Shown in pieces: positions 25,506 to 34,452 of a DNA stretch of 64,000 nt. The position numbers and the translations under genes were made by a program. The DNA is from Flavobacteriales bacterium UBA1494 (GTDB lineage Bacteria; Bacteroidota; Bacteroidia; Flavobacteriales_E; Vicingaceae): contig CAJJAT010000006.1 in assembly GCA_905182175.1 (NCBI GenBank), positions 1 to 64,000 on the forward strand. Direction: 5' to 3'. A model generated the notes under the pieces. The model did not search any database. It had not been told where the DNA came from and was given only the letters and a program-made list of their open reading frames with translations. Numbering within the stretch: the stretch's first letter is position 1; every line of letters starts with the position of its first letter.

Positions 25506-26327
25506 TGGATTGCCGATATAAACGATCCGCTCTAGACCGAATTGAACCTGATGTAGTAACTCTCTATTGATATCCAATTCAATCTTTAAAGTAAACCACT
25601 GTACTTGTCACCATTTCTTCAACCTAAAGACATAAACGACACTCAGCGGAACGGAGCTTTTCACACCGACATATTTCGATTGTTTTCTTTATTTGAGATT
25701 CTACTCCGTTAGTCAGTTACCAACTTATTTACTCAACCCGTTGAATCCTTAAATCACATTGAGTTTACGAGGACAATACATTTCAAAGAGAAGAGAGATA
25801 CATCGACGACACAAGCTTTAATCCTACATTTTATAAAAAATTTAGATTTACTGATACTACGAGGGGAAAAAAGTACAAGTGGGAAGAAGTTGCTGCTTTC
25901 AATATTGACAACCACGTTTACGAGGGTTTCTATTTTCAACAATAGACTACAGGTCTATCTGTTTTTAGCCCAATTTACGACATTCCAGTAAATTGCGATA
26001 AATACTTTTAAGAGTGGTTCAAAAGGGAGAATTGAGTCCTTATTTACTCGAATAATTGCAACAAATTGAACGGACAGTTTCTTGCATGGGTTTACTTAAA
26101 ATATAAAATGACACATTCTTCATCAAGGCCACACAACGCTTTTTAGGCTTAAAGAAAAAGACATTGGCTGAATACCTTTTAAACGCACCAACCTCAAGCG
26201 AAAAATAGCTAAAACACATTAAAACAGCATCAGGAGTAGTTCACTTTTACAATACCAATTGCTTTTAGAACCACTTGTTAGCCCATAGTTTACGAAATGT
26301 TAACTTCTATTTTCAGACTCTGCCATT
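25506..26327. other. Spacer with a coding remnant
   Basis: From 25,838 to 26,011 one frame reads 'KFRFTDTTRGKKYKWEEVAA', 'FNIDNHVYEGFYFQQ', TAG (25,943-25,945), then 'TTGLSVFSPIYDIPVNCDKYF' with a final stop. This looks like protein but is incomplete. A second piece near 26,127-26,208 ('FLGLKKKTLAEYLLNAP') is also out of context. I recognise neither. Confidence 0.4.
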
Positions 26328-26335
26328 TATCTTTG
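26328..26335 (+). promoter_or_regulatory. -7 promoter box for the 26,356 gene
   Basis: TATCTTTG followed by TCC is a perfect TAnnTTTG box, 20 bases before the ATG. Confidence 0.65.
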
Positions 26336-26355
26336 TCCAAATACATTCTTAAATT

Positions 26356-27264
26356 ATGACAAATTTAATCCTCGCCCTAGATTGGACCCCAAACATAAAC
26401 CACATCGGTTTTTTTGTGGCACATACAAAAGGGTTTTACAAAGACCAAGAATTAAACCTACGTATTATTGACCCGTCCGAAGACAATTATGCGATAACTC
26501 CTGCAAAAAAGCTCGAATTGGGAGCAGCGGACTTTGCTTTGTGCCCAACAGAAAGTATTTTAAGCTACAGAACTAAAGAAATACCTTTTCCAATGATTTC
26601 GATTGCTGCAATCTTGCAAAAAGACTTAAGTGCAATTGCAGTAATGGCTGAGAGTAACATTGAATCCCCAAAAAGTTTAGATGGTAAAAGCTACGCTTCA
26701 TACAAAGCGCGTTATGAAGATCAGATTGTGAAACAAATGATTAAAAACGATGGCGGTAACGGAAATATCCATGTTGTTTACCCTGATAAATTGGGAATTT
26801 GGGATACATTAACCAAGCAAAAGTTTGATTCCACGTGGATTTTTACCAATTGGGAAGGCGTTGAGGCAGAACAAAATGGAATTGATTTACGGTTATTTAA
26901 AATGGAAGATTACACCATTCCATACTCCTACTCGCCTATGCTAGTGGCCAATGAAACAATGCTCGACTCAAAAAAAGAAGCATACACTAATTTCTTAGCC
27001 GCAACTAAAAAAGGCTTCCTTTACACCATAGAGAAACCTGTTGAAGCAGCAGAAATTTTAAAAAGGTTCCTCTCCGAAAAAGACAAGGACATTAATGTCG
27101 TTAAGGCAATTGAGAGATCTGCTCACAGTTTTGGTGAGCTTAAGACTTGGGGAAAAATGGACGAAAAGGTGATTACAGCTTTTTTAGATTGGATTTATGA
27201 GCACAAATTAGAAGATCAGCAAATTTCTGTTTCAGAGATGATGACAAATGCCTTAAATTCGTAG
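26356..27264 (+). CDS. NMT1/THI5-like periplasmic-binding-fold protein, cytoplasmic
   Basis: 302 residues of the NMT1/THI5-like (ABC substrate-binding SsuA/THI5) fold. The N-terminus 'LILALDWTPNINHIGFFVAH' is the typical pyrimidine-precursor-binding start (D-W-x-P-N-x-x-H), with 'LGAADFALCPTESILSYR' and 'PKSLDGKSYASY' following in family order. There is no signal peptide or lipobox, so it stays in the cytoplasm, unlike transporter-linked binding proteins. The CCCFC cluster of yeast THI5 is absent. No ABC permease or ATPase gene is nearby. A role in hydroxymethylpyrimidine (thiamine precursor) binding or salvage is possible but not shown. Confidence 0.75.
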   Translation: MTNLILALDWTPNINHIGFFVAHTKGFYKDQELNLRIIDPSEDNYAITPAKKLELGAADFALCPTESILSYRTKEIPFPMISIAAILQKDLSAIAVMAESNIESPKSLDGKSYASYKARYEDQIVKQMIKNDGGNGNIHVVYPDKLGIWDTLTKQKFDSTWIFTNWEGVEAEQNGIDLRLFKMEDYTIPYSYSPMLVANETMLDSKKEAYTNFLAATKKGFLYTIEKPVEAAEILKRFLSEKDKDINVVKAIERSAHSFGELKTWGKMDEKVITAFLDWIYEHKLEDQQISVSEMMTNALNS

Positions 27265-27269
27265 CCTTT

Positions 27270-28700
27270 ATGGCTGCAAGTTGGAACAAAAATCAGTGGA
27301 AAATTTTCACCCTACTTTATTGGGTAGCCTGTTTATTTATTCTTTTCAACTTTAACGGCACAGGAAAAGAAGCTGATAGTATTCATCACTTCTTATACGC
27401 CAAATATGCAGCACTTCATCCAGAACTGTATCTAAACCATTGGGCTAAACCTGTTTTCACTTTACTAGCATCTCCATTTGCTCAATTTGGCTTTATTGGA
27501 GTGAAACTATTTAACCTGCTCTGTGCTTTTGGCGCTTCTTATTTTTCATTCAAGATTGTGTCGAAACTGGGGTTGAAACAGGCCATCCTAACTCCCTTAT
27601 TTTATTTCATTTTTCCCATTAGCTTTCTCACTTCTTTTTCGGGTTTAACGGAACCGCTGTGCGCATTAGTGTTAACAAGCAGCATCTATTTATTTCAGAA
27701 TAAAAACTACCTCATTACGGCCTTACTGATTTCTTTCACGCCTTTTATACGGTCTGAAGGTTTACTTTTTCTAGGTGTTTTTGCCTTATTTTTCATCCAT
27801 CTAAAAAATTGGAAAGCACTTTTGCTTCTTACTGCAGGACATGTCATTTACTCTGTTGTTGGCTTTTATCATGATCAGGATATTTTGTGGGTATTTACCA
27901 AAATACCGTACGCTCATTTAAGTTCACATTACGGTAGCGGAGGTTTGTTTCACTTTACCGAAAAATTGAATTACCTCTTGGGACTTCCGCTTTTAATATT
28001 TTTTATTCTAGGCTCATTGAGAATAATTACGACGTTCAAAAAAGCTCAAATTACAGTCCAGCTGCTATTTGCAACATTCTTGTGCTTTTTTATCGCACAC
28101 AGTCTTTTTTGGTACCTAGAGGTTTTCAATTCCATGGGGTTAAAAAGGGTGTTCGCAGCAGTAACCCCTTTGATGGCAATTATTACTCTATTGGGATTTG
28201 ATTTGATTCAAAAACTAAATTATACTGCCGTTAGAAAAGGAATTACTGTGGCCTGCATCATGGTAATAGTGATTTTTCCCTTTACCTCCAATCCAGCTGC
28301 GGTAGATTGGGAGGATTTAAATCTTACAAAAGCTCAGGAAAATGCGACAGCGGTTGCAACATTTGTAAAACAACAAAAACTTGTACCACAGCGATTTATA
28401 TATACCGATCCATTCTTAAGTGAGGCCTTAAACGTTGATCCGTTCAACAGCGAAATACATCAAATTTTAGCACAAAAACACGGTACGATTAGCCCAAAAC
28501 TAAAAAACGGAGATTTAATTATTTGGGACAGCTGGCATTCTGTAATTGACTACGGCGTTACCCCAGAGTTCCTCTCCAGCCTAGAAATGTACAAAGAGTT
28601 CAAGAATGGAAATTCTATTTACAGGCTATATCTTTATAAATCTGAGCAAACCAAAATAAAATCTAACCCAATAAAGGAAACGGCGTTACTTATACGTTGA
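27270..28700 (+). CDS. GT-C-type membrane glycosyltransferase-like protein
   Basis: 476 residues with about ten membrane helices and a soluble C-terminal region (about 350-476). The first extracytoplasmic loop has an acidic motif ('GTGKEADSIHHFLYAKYAAL') in the place where GT-C enzymes carry their catalytic Asp/Glu. 'FPISFLTSFSGLTEPLCALV' and 'PFIRSEGLLFLGVF' resemble the ALG/PIG-M-like mannosyltransferase layout. Such enzymes use polyprenyl-phosphate sugars. It begins 5 bases after the THI5-like gene, so the two are cotranscribed, though no functional link is evident. The 3' end overlaps the convergent ychF by 11 bases. Confidence 0.7.
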   Translation: MAASWNKNQWKIFTLLYWVACLFILFNFNGTGKEADSIHHFLYAKYAALHPELYLNHWAKPVFTLLASPFAQFGFIGVKLFNLLCAFGASYFSFKIVSKLGLKQAILTPLFYFIFPISFLTSFSGLTEPLCALVLTSSIYLFQNKNYLITALLISFTPFIRSEGLLFLGVFALFFIHLKNWKALLLLTAGHVIYSVVGFYHDQDILWVFTKIPYAHLSSHYGSGGLFHFTEKLNYLLGLPLLIFFILGSLRIITTFKKAQITVQLLFATFLCFFIAHSLFWYLEVFNSMGLKRVFAAVTPLMAIITLLGFDLIQKLNYTAVRKGITVACIMVIVIFPFTSNPAAVDWEDLNLTKAQENATAVATFVKQQKLVPQRFIYTDPFLSEALNVDPFNSEIHQILAQKHGTISPKLKNGDLIIWDSWHSVIDYGVTPEFLSSLEMYKEFKNGNSIYRLYLYKSEQTKIKSNPIKETALLIR

Positions 28701-29787
28701 ATTTAAAGTGCATTACATCGCCGTCTTGGACAATGTAATCCTTACCCTCCATGTTCATTTTTCCTGCTTCTTTAGCTGCTTGTTCTGAACCGAGATCAAC
28801 CCAATCGTTAAACTTAATTACTTCAGCTTTTATAAATCCACGTTCAAAATCACCGTGAATTACACCGGCTGCTTGAGGCGCTGTAAATCCTTTTTTAATG
28901 GTCCAAGCTCTCACCTCTTTCTTACCTGCGGTGAAGTATGTCTCTAAGTTCAACAATGAATAAGCAGCTTTTATTAACTTATTTACTCCTGGCTCACTTA
29001 AACCTGCATCTTCCAAAAATTCTTTTCTTTCGTCTGCGTCTTCCAATTCAGCAATGTCAGCTTCCAAACCTGCAGCAACCATCAATACCATGGCTTCTTC
29101 GTCTTTTACTGCATTTTTAACAGCTTCTACATGCTTGTTTCCATTGGCAATTGAACCTTCGTCGACATTACATACATATAAAACCGGCTTTGCCGTTAAT
29201 AAAAATAAATCTTCAACTTCTTTTTTGTCATCATCAGATAGTTCGATTGAACGAGCCGACTTTCCATCTTCAAAATGTTTCTTGTATTGATCTAAAATAC
29301 CTTGTGCCTTCAATGCTGCTTTATCTCCCGTCTTTGCAGCTCTTCTAATCTTTTCCAGCTTCTTTTCTACAGCTTCTAGATCTTTCAAAATCAATTCAAA
29401 ATCAATTGTTTCTTTGTCTCTTACAGGGTCAACTGAACCGTCAACGTGAACAATGTTACCATCGTCAAAACATCTTAAAACATGGATGATAGCATCCGTT
29501 TCTCTAATGTTTCCCAAAAATTTATTCCCTAAACCTTCTCCTTTACTTGCTCCTTTCACCAAACCAGCAATGTCCACAATGTCGATGGTTGTTGGCTGAG
29601 TATTCTCAGGGTCGACTATTTCCGCCAGTTTACTTAAACGCTCATCTGGCACGGTTATCACACCAATGTTTGGTTCTATAGTACAAAATGGAAAATTTGC
29701 CGACTGTGCTTTTGCATTAGACAAACAATTAAAAAGAGTCGATTTTCCTACATTCGGTAATCCTACAATTCCACACTTTAAAGCCAT
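28690..29787 (-). CDS. ychF: Redox-regulated ATPase/GTPase YchF
   Basis: 365 residues, the full length of the universally conserved Obg-family YchF/OLA1 protein. G1 is 'GLPNVGKST' (8-16), switch I is 'NFPFCTIEPNIG', G3 is 'DIAGLVKGAS' and G4 is 'NVDE', the altered NKxD that favours ATP over GTP. A coiled coil (about 130-200) and a C-terminal TGS domain ('LETYFTAGKKEVRAWTIKKG' to 'VMHFKFNV') follow. It binds ribosomes and takes part in stress responses. Its promoter box lies at 29,810 on the same strand. Confidence 0.97.
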   Translation of the reverse strand: MALKCGIVGLPNVGKSTLFNCLSNAKAQSANFPFCTIEPNIGVITVPDERLSKLAEIVDPENTQPTTIDIVDIAGLVKGASKGEGLGNKFLGNIRETDAIIHVLRCFDDGNIVHVDGSVDPVRDKETIDFELILKDLEAVEKKLEKIRRAAKTGDKAALKAQGILDQYKKHFEDGKSARSIELSDDDKKEVEDLFLLTAKPVLYVCNVDEGSIANGNKHVEAVKNAVKDEEAMVLMVAAGLEADIAELEDADERKEFLEDAGLSEPGVNKLIKAAYSLLNLETYFTAGKKEVRAWTIKKGFTAPQAAGVIHGDFERGFIKAEVIKFNDWVDLGSEQAAKEAGKMNMEGKDYIVQDGDVMHFKFNV

Positions 29788-29809
29788 AACTATCGTTTTT
29801 TTCGGTCGG

Positions 29810-29817
29810 CAAAGATA
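29810..29817 (-). promoter_or_regulatory. -7 promoter box of ychF
   Basis: On the minus strand the sequence reads TATCTTTG, a perfect TAnnTTTG box, 22 bases before the start codon. Confidence 0.7.
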
Positions 29818-29912
29818 GAAATAGAATAGGAATTAAGAATGATAAAATTGAACTAAGCTTTTTAAAGTATTCAGCTATCAATTTGAATAGAATAAATGAA
29901 TACATTTGAAGT

Positions 29913-30566
29913 ATGCTACTAAAAATCAAACTATTGAAATTATTTAAACGTTTTATAACCCTACTCGGTATACTTCAAAGTATATTGGTTTATTCACAAG
30001 GTAGCAATCTGCCTCTTGTCATATCTCCAAATCCTTTTGATTCTATTCTACAGTATGACATAACCGTTAAGGAAAACGATACCATCAATCTCGAAGTTTT
30101 TAACGGGACAGGAAAAAATACATTTAAGATTCAAAATTTGATTTGTACCGAGACTTCTAGCAAGTTATTTACACTTGACTCTGTAAAAACAGGAGTTCAC
30201 ATTGGTAGATTCGAATTGAATGAAACAATGGAAGTCCATAAGTGGATTTACAACGGTACTGCAAATAGTCCAAAATTCCGACTCAATGTAAAAGTCATAA
30301 AAAACAATGAGAGCACGCTAATTTCTTATCCAAATCCCGTTACAACAGAATTTTTAACCCTAGGTATAGAAAGTACGAGCAACGAAATAGAATATCAAAT
30401 TTTTTCTATTGAAGGAAAATTAATTGTACGACAGAAAGTGACCAATCCTTATGGTACCGTGCAACATAAAATAAACACCACCGGCTGGGAAACTGGACAG
30501 TACATTGTAAAGCTGAAAGCCGGAAACGAAAAATTAGAGCAAACTATCCTTAAACTAGCACAATAA
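29913..30566 (+). CDS. Small exported protein with T9SS sorting domain
   Basis: 217 residues: signal peptide (about 1-29, ending VYSQ), a short beta-sandwich-like passenger (about 30-130; 'SNLPLVISPNPFDSILQYDI' and 'NLEVFNGTGKNTFK'), and a C-terminal sorting domain from about residue 140 ('LISYPNPVTTEFLTLGIEST', 'YQIFSIEGKLIVRQ', 'TGWETGQYIVKLKAG'). The passenger itself resembles a second degenerate sorting-domain-like module, so the mature protein may be little more than two Ig-like units. It is secreted through the outer membrane; the function is unknown. Confidence 0.75.
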   Translation: MLLKIKLLKLFKRFITLLGILQSILVYSQGSNLPLVISPNPFDSILQYDITVKENDTINLEVFNGTGKNTFKIQNLICTETSSKLFTLDSVKTGVHIGRFELNETMEVHKWIYNGTANSPKFRLNVKVIKNNESTLISYPNPVTTEFLTLGIESTSNEIEYQIFSIEGKLIVRQKVTNPYGTVQHKINTTGWETGQYIVKLKAGNEKLEQTILKLAQ

Positions 30567-30648
30567 ATCAATTTCTATTTCTTGGTTTACAACACAAAAT
30601 GGTTTTCAATTTTTATTAACATTCCATAGTAAATCCTACAATTTCAGT

Positions 30649-30656
30649 TATTTTTG
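30649..30656 (+). promoter_or_regulatory. -7 promoter box of the transketolase genes
   Basis: TATTTTTG fits TAnnTTTG and lies 24 bases before ATG 30,681. Confidence 0.6.
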
Positions 30657-30680
30657 AGGCTTACGAAAAACACAATTTTC

Positions 30681-31523
30681 ATGGCTTCAATTCAAGAATT
30701 AGAAAACACAGCATCCCAAGTTAGACGAGACATTGTTAGAATGGTGCATGCTGTTAATTCAGGTCACCCAGGTGGCTCTTTGGGCTGTGCAGATTATTTT
30801 ACCGCGTTGTATTTCGAAATTATGGACCACTCCATTGATTTTAAAATGAATGGCGAAAATGAAGATTTGTGCTTCTTATCAAACGGTCACATATCTCCTG
30901 TGTGGTACAGTGTTTTAGCAAGAAGCGGATACTTTCCTATTCCTGAGTTAAAAACATTTAGAAAAATTGATTCTAGGTTACAGGGCCACCCGACTACACA
31001 TGAAGGTTTACCTGGAATTAGAATTGCTTCAGGTTCTTTAGGACAGGGAATGTCTGCTGCCGTTGGAGCTGCCATTGCCAAAAAAATGAACGGAGACAAT
31101 AAAACTGTTTTTTGTTTACATGGAGATGGTGAATTACAAGAAGGTCAAATTTGGGAAGCCGCAATGTTTGCAGCGCATAACAAAGTAGACAACCTTATTT
31201 GCACGGTAGATTATAACAAACGACAAATCGATGGAGATACGGACGATGTTCTTTCATTAGGAGATTTAAGAGCAAAGTTTGAAGCTTTTGGATGGGATGT
31301 GATGGAAATGGATGGCAATAACATGGAAGCCACTGTAAATGGCTTAAAGGCAGCAAAAGCAAAGACAGGAAATGGTCAGCCTATTTGCATTTTAATGAAG
31401 ACAGAAATGGGAGCCGGTGTGGATTTCATGATGGGATCTCATAAATGGCATGGTGTTGCACCTAACGACGAACAGCTAGCAGACGCATTGGGTCAATTAG
31501 CTGAGACAGCAGGAGATTATTAA
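30681..31523 (+). CDS. Transketolase, N-terminal (TPP-binding) subunit
   Basis: 280 residues from ATG 30,681 (MASIQELENTASQVRRDIVR). It is the pyrophosphate-binding half of a split transketolase: 'VNSGHPGGSLGCADY' holds the conserved cofactor His, 'GSLGQGMSAAVGAAIA' the Gly-rich segment, and 'GDGELQEGQIWEAAMFAAHN' the G-D-G...N diphosphate/Mg motif. It transfers two-carbon ketol units in the non-oxidative pentose phosphate pathway together with the C-terminal subunit encoded at 32,947. The split form is widespread in Bacteroidota, with the halves normally adjacent. Here a von Willebrand A gene sits between them. Confidence 0.93.
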   Translation: MASIQELENTASQVRRDIVRMVHAVNSGHPGGSLGCADYFTALYFEIMDHSIDFKMNGENEDLCFLSNGHISPVWYSVLARSGYFPIPELKTFRKIDSRLQGHPTTHEGLPGIRIASGSLGQGMSAAVGAAIAKKMNGDNKTVFCLHGDGELQEGQIWEAAMFAAHNKVDNLICTVDYNKRQIDGDTDDVLSLGDLRAKFEAFGWDVMEMDGNNMEATVNGLKAAKAKTGNGQPICILMKTEMGAGVDFMMGSHKWHGVAPNDEQLADALGQLAETAGDY

Positions 31524-31570
31524 TAGGTACGGTTGTTGTTTTACAACTGCCAAATCCTAAAAATCAAAGC

Positions 31571-32944
31571 ATGAGCGTATTCAAAAACATCGCCCTTCTT
31601 TTAACTTTTTTAGTGTCTTTTGCTTTTGCAGAAGCGCAAACTTCACCTCAAAAAACTAGAATATTATTTGTTTTTGATGCTTCACAAAGTATGTATGGCA
31701 GATGGGATGAAGGTCAGAAAATACAAGTTGCCACCAAGTTATTGCGAGAAATTGTTGATAGCTTAAAGTCTACAGAGAATGTTGAAGTAGCTCTTCGAGT
31801 TTACGGTCATCAAAATAGTGTCAGTTCTGATGGTAGAAATTGCAAAGACACCAAATTAGAAGTTCCATTTTCCGCCAAAAATCACGATAAAATTATAGAG
31901 CATTTAGGTTCCATTCGGCCAAAAGGGACCACTCTTATCGCCTACTCTTTAGAACAAGCAGCGAACGATTTTCCGAAAGATAAAAACGCCCGAAACGTTA
32001 TTATCTTAATTACCGATGGCATTGAAGAATGCGATGGAGATCCTTGTGCTGTTTCTTTAGCATTGCAAAAACGTGGTGTTGTCTTAAAACCATTTGTTAT
32101 TGGAATGGGCTTAGAACCTGAGGTTATTGACGCCTTCAAATGTGTTGGTAATTACTACGATGCAACCTCGGCTGAAACCTTCAGGGATGTTTTAAACATT
32201 GTTATCTCACAAGCACTTAACAATACAACAGCTCAAGTAAATCTTCTAGACGTTTTAAACCGACCATCGGAAACCAACGTTCCAATGACTTTTTACGATT
32301 CATTTTCGAAGCAAATCCGGTACAACTTTGTACATACAATAGACAGCAGAGGAAATCCTGATACACTGCCTATCGATCCTCTTGGTTCTTACGATTTAGT
32401 AGTTCACACCATCCCCCCTGTTATTAAAAAGGACATTAAATTAGTTGCCGGGAAGCACACTGTTATCGCTTTAGATGCCCCACAAGGAAACTTGGAGTTG
32501 AAAATGAACGGCTACAACGAATACAAGGATTTAAAAGCAATTGTAAGAAGAGGAAACGAAGTTGAAGTATTAGTTGTTCAAGACTTTAGTGACCTTCAGA
32601 AATACATTACCGGCAAGTACGATTTAGAAATATTGACCCTTCCAAGAACTAATATTACAGGAGTTAACATCTTGCAAAGCAGAACAACAACAGTAGAAAT
32701 TCCCCAAGCAGGTTTACTTTCGATTGGCATGAGCTCAAAGGGTTATGGTGGTATTTTCCAGCTAAAAGGCGAAGAGATGGTGTGGGTCTGTAATATCAGC
32801 TCTACAAGTACAAGAGAATCAATTGTGCTACAACCCGGAAACTATCGGTTAGTTTTTAGACCGATTAACTCAAGGTTGAGTATTTATACAAAAGAAGAAT
32901 CATTTGAAATTCAATCGGGACAAAGCACCCAAGTAAAATTGTAA
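31571..32944 (+). CDS. Exported von Willebrand factor A domain protein
   Basis: 457 residues with a signal peptide (about 1-22, ending FAEAQ). The vWA domain (about 30-215) has an intact MIDAS metal site: D-A-S-Q-S in 'FVFDASQSMYGRWDEGQK', a Thr in 'RPKGTTLIAYSL', and Asp in 'ILITDGIEECDGD'. The rest (about 220-457) is beta-rich, probably repeated Ig-like units ('IPLVVHTIP'-type strands). vWA proteins bind other proteins through the metal site. It lies 47 bases after the transketolase N-half and only 2 bases before the C-half, so the three are one transcript and probably translationally coupled. A functional tie to transketolase is not obvious. Confidence 0.85.
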   Translation: MSVFKNIALLLTFLVSFAFAEAQTSPQKTRILFVFDASQSMYGRWDEGQKIQVATKLLREIVDSLKSTENVEVALRVYGHQNSVSSDGRNCKDTKLEVPFSAKNHDKIIEHLGSIRPKGTTLIAYSLEQAANDFPKDKNARNVIILITDGIEECDGDPCAVSLALQKRGVVLKPFVIGMGLEPEVIDAFKCVGNYYDATSAETFRDVLNIVISQALNNTTAQVNLLDVLNRPSETNVPMTFYDSFSKQIRYNFVHTIDSRGNPDTLPIDPLGSYDLVVHTIPPVIKKDIKLVAGKHTVIALDAPQGNLELKMNGYNEYKDLKAIVRRGNEVEVLVVQDFSDLQKYITGKYDLEILTLPRTNITGVNILQSRTTTVEIPQAGLLSIGMSSKGYGGIFQLKGEEMVWVCNISSTSTRESIVLQPGNYRLVFRPINSRLSIYTKEESFEIQSGQSTQVKL

Positions 32945-32946
32945 GC

Positions 32947-33897
32947 ATGGCAAAATACGAATACACTGAAATGAAGGATACCAGATCTGGTTTTGGAGAC
33001 GGTTTACTAGAAGCAGGAAAGAGAAATGAGAATGTTGTTGCACTTTGTGCTGATTTAACGGGCTCTTTAAAAATGAATGCATTTAAAGATGCTTTCCCTG
33101 ATCGTTTTATTCAAGCAGGAATTGCTGAAGCAAATATGATGGGTGTTGCAGCCGGCTTGACAATTGGAGGAAAAATTCCCTTCACCGGTACTTTCGCTAA
33201 CTTTTCAACAGGAAGAGTCTACGATCAAATCAGGCAATCAATTGCTTACAGCAATAAGAACGTAAAAATCGCTGCTTCGCATGCGGGATTAACATTAGGC
33301 GAAGACGGTGCAACGCATCAAATTTTAGAAGACATTGGATTAATGAAGATGCTACCTGGAATGGTGGTAATTAATCCTTGCGATTACGAGCAAACAAAAG
33401 CCGCAACAATAGCAATTGCTGAATACGAAGGTCCTGTTTATTTAAGATTTGGCAGACCAAAATGGCCGGTATTTACACCTAAAAATCAAAAATTCGAAAT
33501 TGGTAAAGCAGTTACTTTCCAGGAAGGGAACGATGTTACTATTATAGCAACTGGACATTGTGTTTGGGAAAGTTTAAAAGCTGCAGAAGACTTAGAAGCT
33601 GAAGGCCTAAGTGTTGAAGTAATAAACATTCACACCATTAAACCGCTTGATAATGAAGCTATTCTAAAATCTGCTGCAAAAACGGGGAGAGTAGTTACTG
33701 CAGAAGAACACCAAATGAATGGTGGTTTAGGAGATGCTGTTGCTCAACTATTATCACGAAACAACCCTACGCCAATGGAGTTTGTAGCGGTTAACGATAG
33801 TTTTGGTGAAAGTGGAAAACCTGAAGAGTTATTTGAAAAGTACGGTTTAGGAAAAAGTAGTATTATTGAAGCTGTTAAAAGAGTGATGAAGCGATAA
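32947..33897 (+). CDS. Transketolase, C-terminal (pyrimidine-binding) subunit
   Basis: 316 residues completing the split transketolase. 'FIQAGIAEANMMGVAAGL' holds the catalytic Glu that activates the TPP aminopyrimidine, 'FANFSTGRVYDQIRQSIAY' is the cofactor-ring pocket, and 'SHAGLTLGEDGATHQ' is the substrate-phosphate loop. The C-terminal transketolase domain (about 190-316) is complete ('VVTAEEHQMNGGLGDAVAQL'). The start is 2 bases after the vWA stop. A strong terminator follows the gene. It works in the cytoplasm with the subunit at 30,681. Confidence 0.93.
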   Translation: MAKYEYTEMKDTRSGFGDGLLEAGKRNENVVALCADLTGSLKMNAFKDAFPDRFIQAGIAEANMMGVAAGLTIGGKIPFTGTFANFSTGRVYDQIRQSIAYSNKNVKIAASHAGLTLGEDGATHQILEDIGLMKMLPGMVVINPCDYEQTKAATIAIAEYEGPVYLRFGRPKWPVFTPKNQKFEIGKAVTFQEGNDVTIIATGHCVWESLKAAEDLEAEGLSVEVINIHTIKPLDNEAILKSAAKTGRVVTAEEHQMNGGLGDAVAQLLSRNNPTPMEFVAVNDSFGESGKPEELFEKYGLGKSSIIEAVKRVMKR

Positions 33898-33919
33898 ATC
33901 CAAAAAATACATTGATTTA

Positions 33920-33947
33920 AAAAGCCCGTTTTTACGGGCTTTTTTTA
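33920..33947 (+). terminator. Rho-independent terminator after transketolase
   Basis: AAAAGCCCGT (33,920-33,929) pairs perfectly with ACGGGCTTTT (33,934-33,943) around a TTTT loop, followed by further T. It may also serve the convergent paa operon from the other side (A-run on the left). Confidence 0.92.
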
Positions 33948-33957
33948 TGTCAGATAA

Positions 33958-34446
33958 TTACTTCAGACACTTAAAGTAATCAAATGGCTCATGGCAGTCG
34001 TTACATTGAAATAAGGCTTTACAAGCAGTTGATCCAAAACGACTTACCATTTTAGTATCTTTCGAACCGCAGTTGGTGCAATTAATAGTGTTTGGTTTCC
34101 CCAACAATGCCTCTTTATCAACTTCAGCAGATCTTGGAGCCGCTATTCCATATTTTTCTAAATCAGCTCTGCCTTTTGGTGTAATCCAGTCGGTGGTCCA
34201 AGCCGGCGCTAGAACTAATTTTATTTTTACTTTTAACCCTTCTTTTTCGAAGGCTGAAATCACATCATCCCCAATCGTATCCATAGCAGGACAACCGGAG
34301 TAAGTGGGAGTTAAGTTAATGTGGTACACGTCTTCTACCAATTTTACTTCCCGTACAATTCCCATATCCATGATGGACAGTACAGGGATTTCAGGGTCGT
34401 TTACCGAAGCTAATAATTGATGTATTTCAGGAGAAACTTCAAGCAT
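33958..34446 (-). CDS. paaD: Phenylacetyl-CoA epoxidase assembly protein PaaD
   Basis: 162 residues. The MIP18/DUF59 domain is at the N-terminus ('VNDPEIPVLSIMDMGIVREV' and 'LTPTYSGCPAMDTIGDDV', with the conserved Cys), and a C-terminal zinc-ribbon-like segment follows ('CTNCGSKDTKMVSRFGSTAC' then 'FQCNDCHEPF'). This is the architecture of PaaD (PaaJ), needed to mature the epoxidase complex, probably through Fe-S or metal insertion. I choose the ATG at 34,446; a TTG two codons upstream is possible. It is the last gene of the paaEABCD operon and is nearly fused to paaC. Confidence 0.93.
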   Translation of the reverse strand: MLEVSPEIHQLLASVNDPEIPVLSIMDMGIVREVKLVEDVYHINLTPTYSGCPAMDTIGDDVISAFEKEGLKVKIKLVLAPAWTTDWITPKGRADLEKYGIAAPRSAEVDKEALLGKPNTINCTNCGSKDTKMVSRFGSTACKALFQCNDCHEPFDYFKCLK

Positions 34447-34452
34447 GACCAA

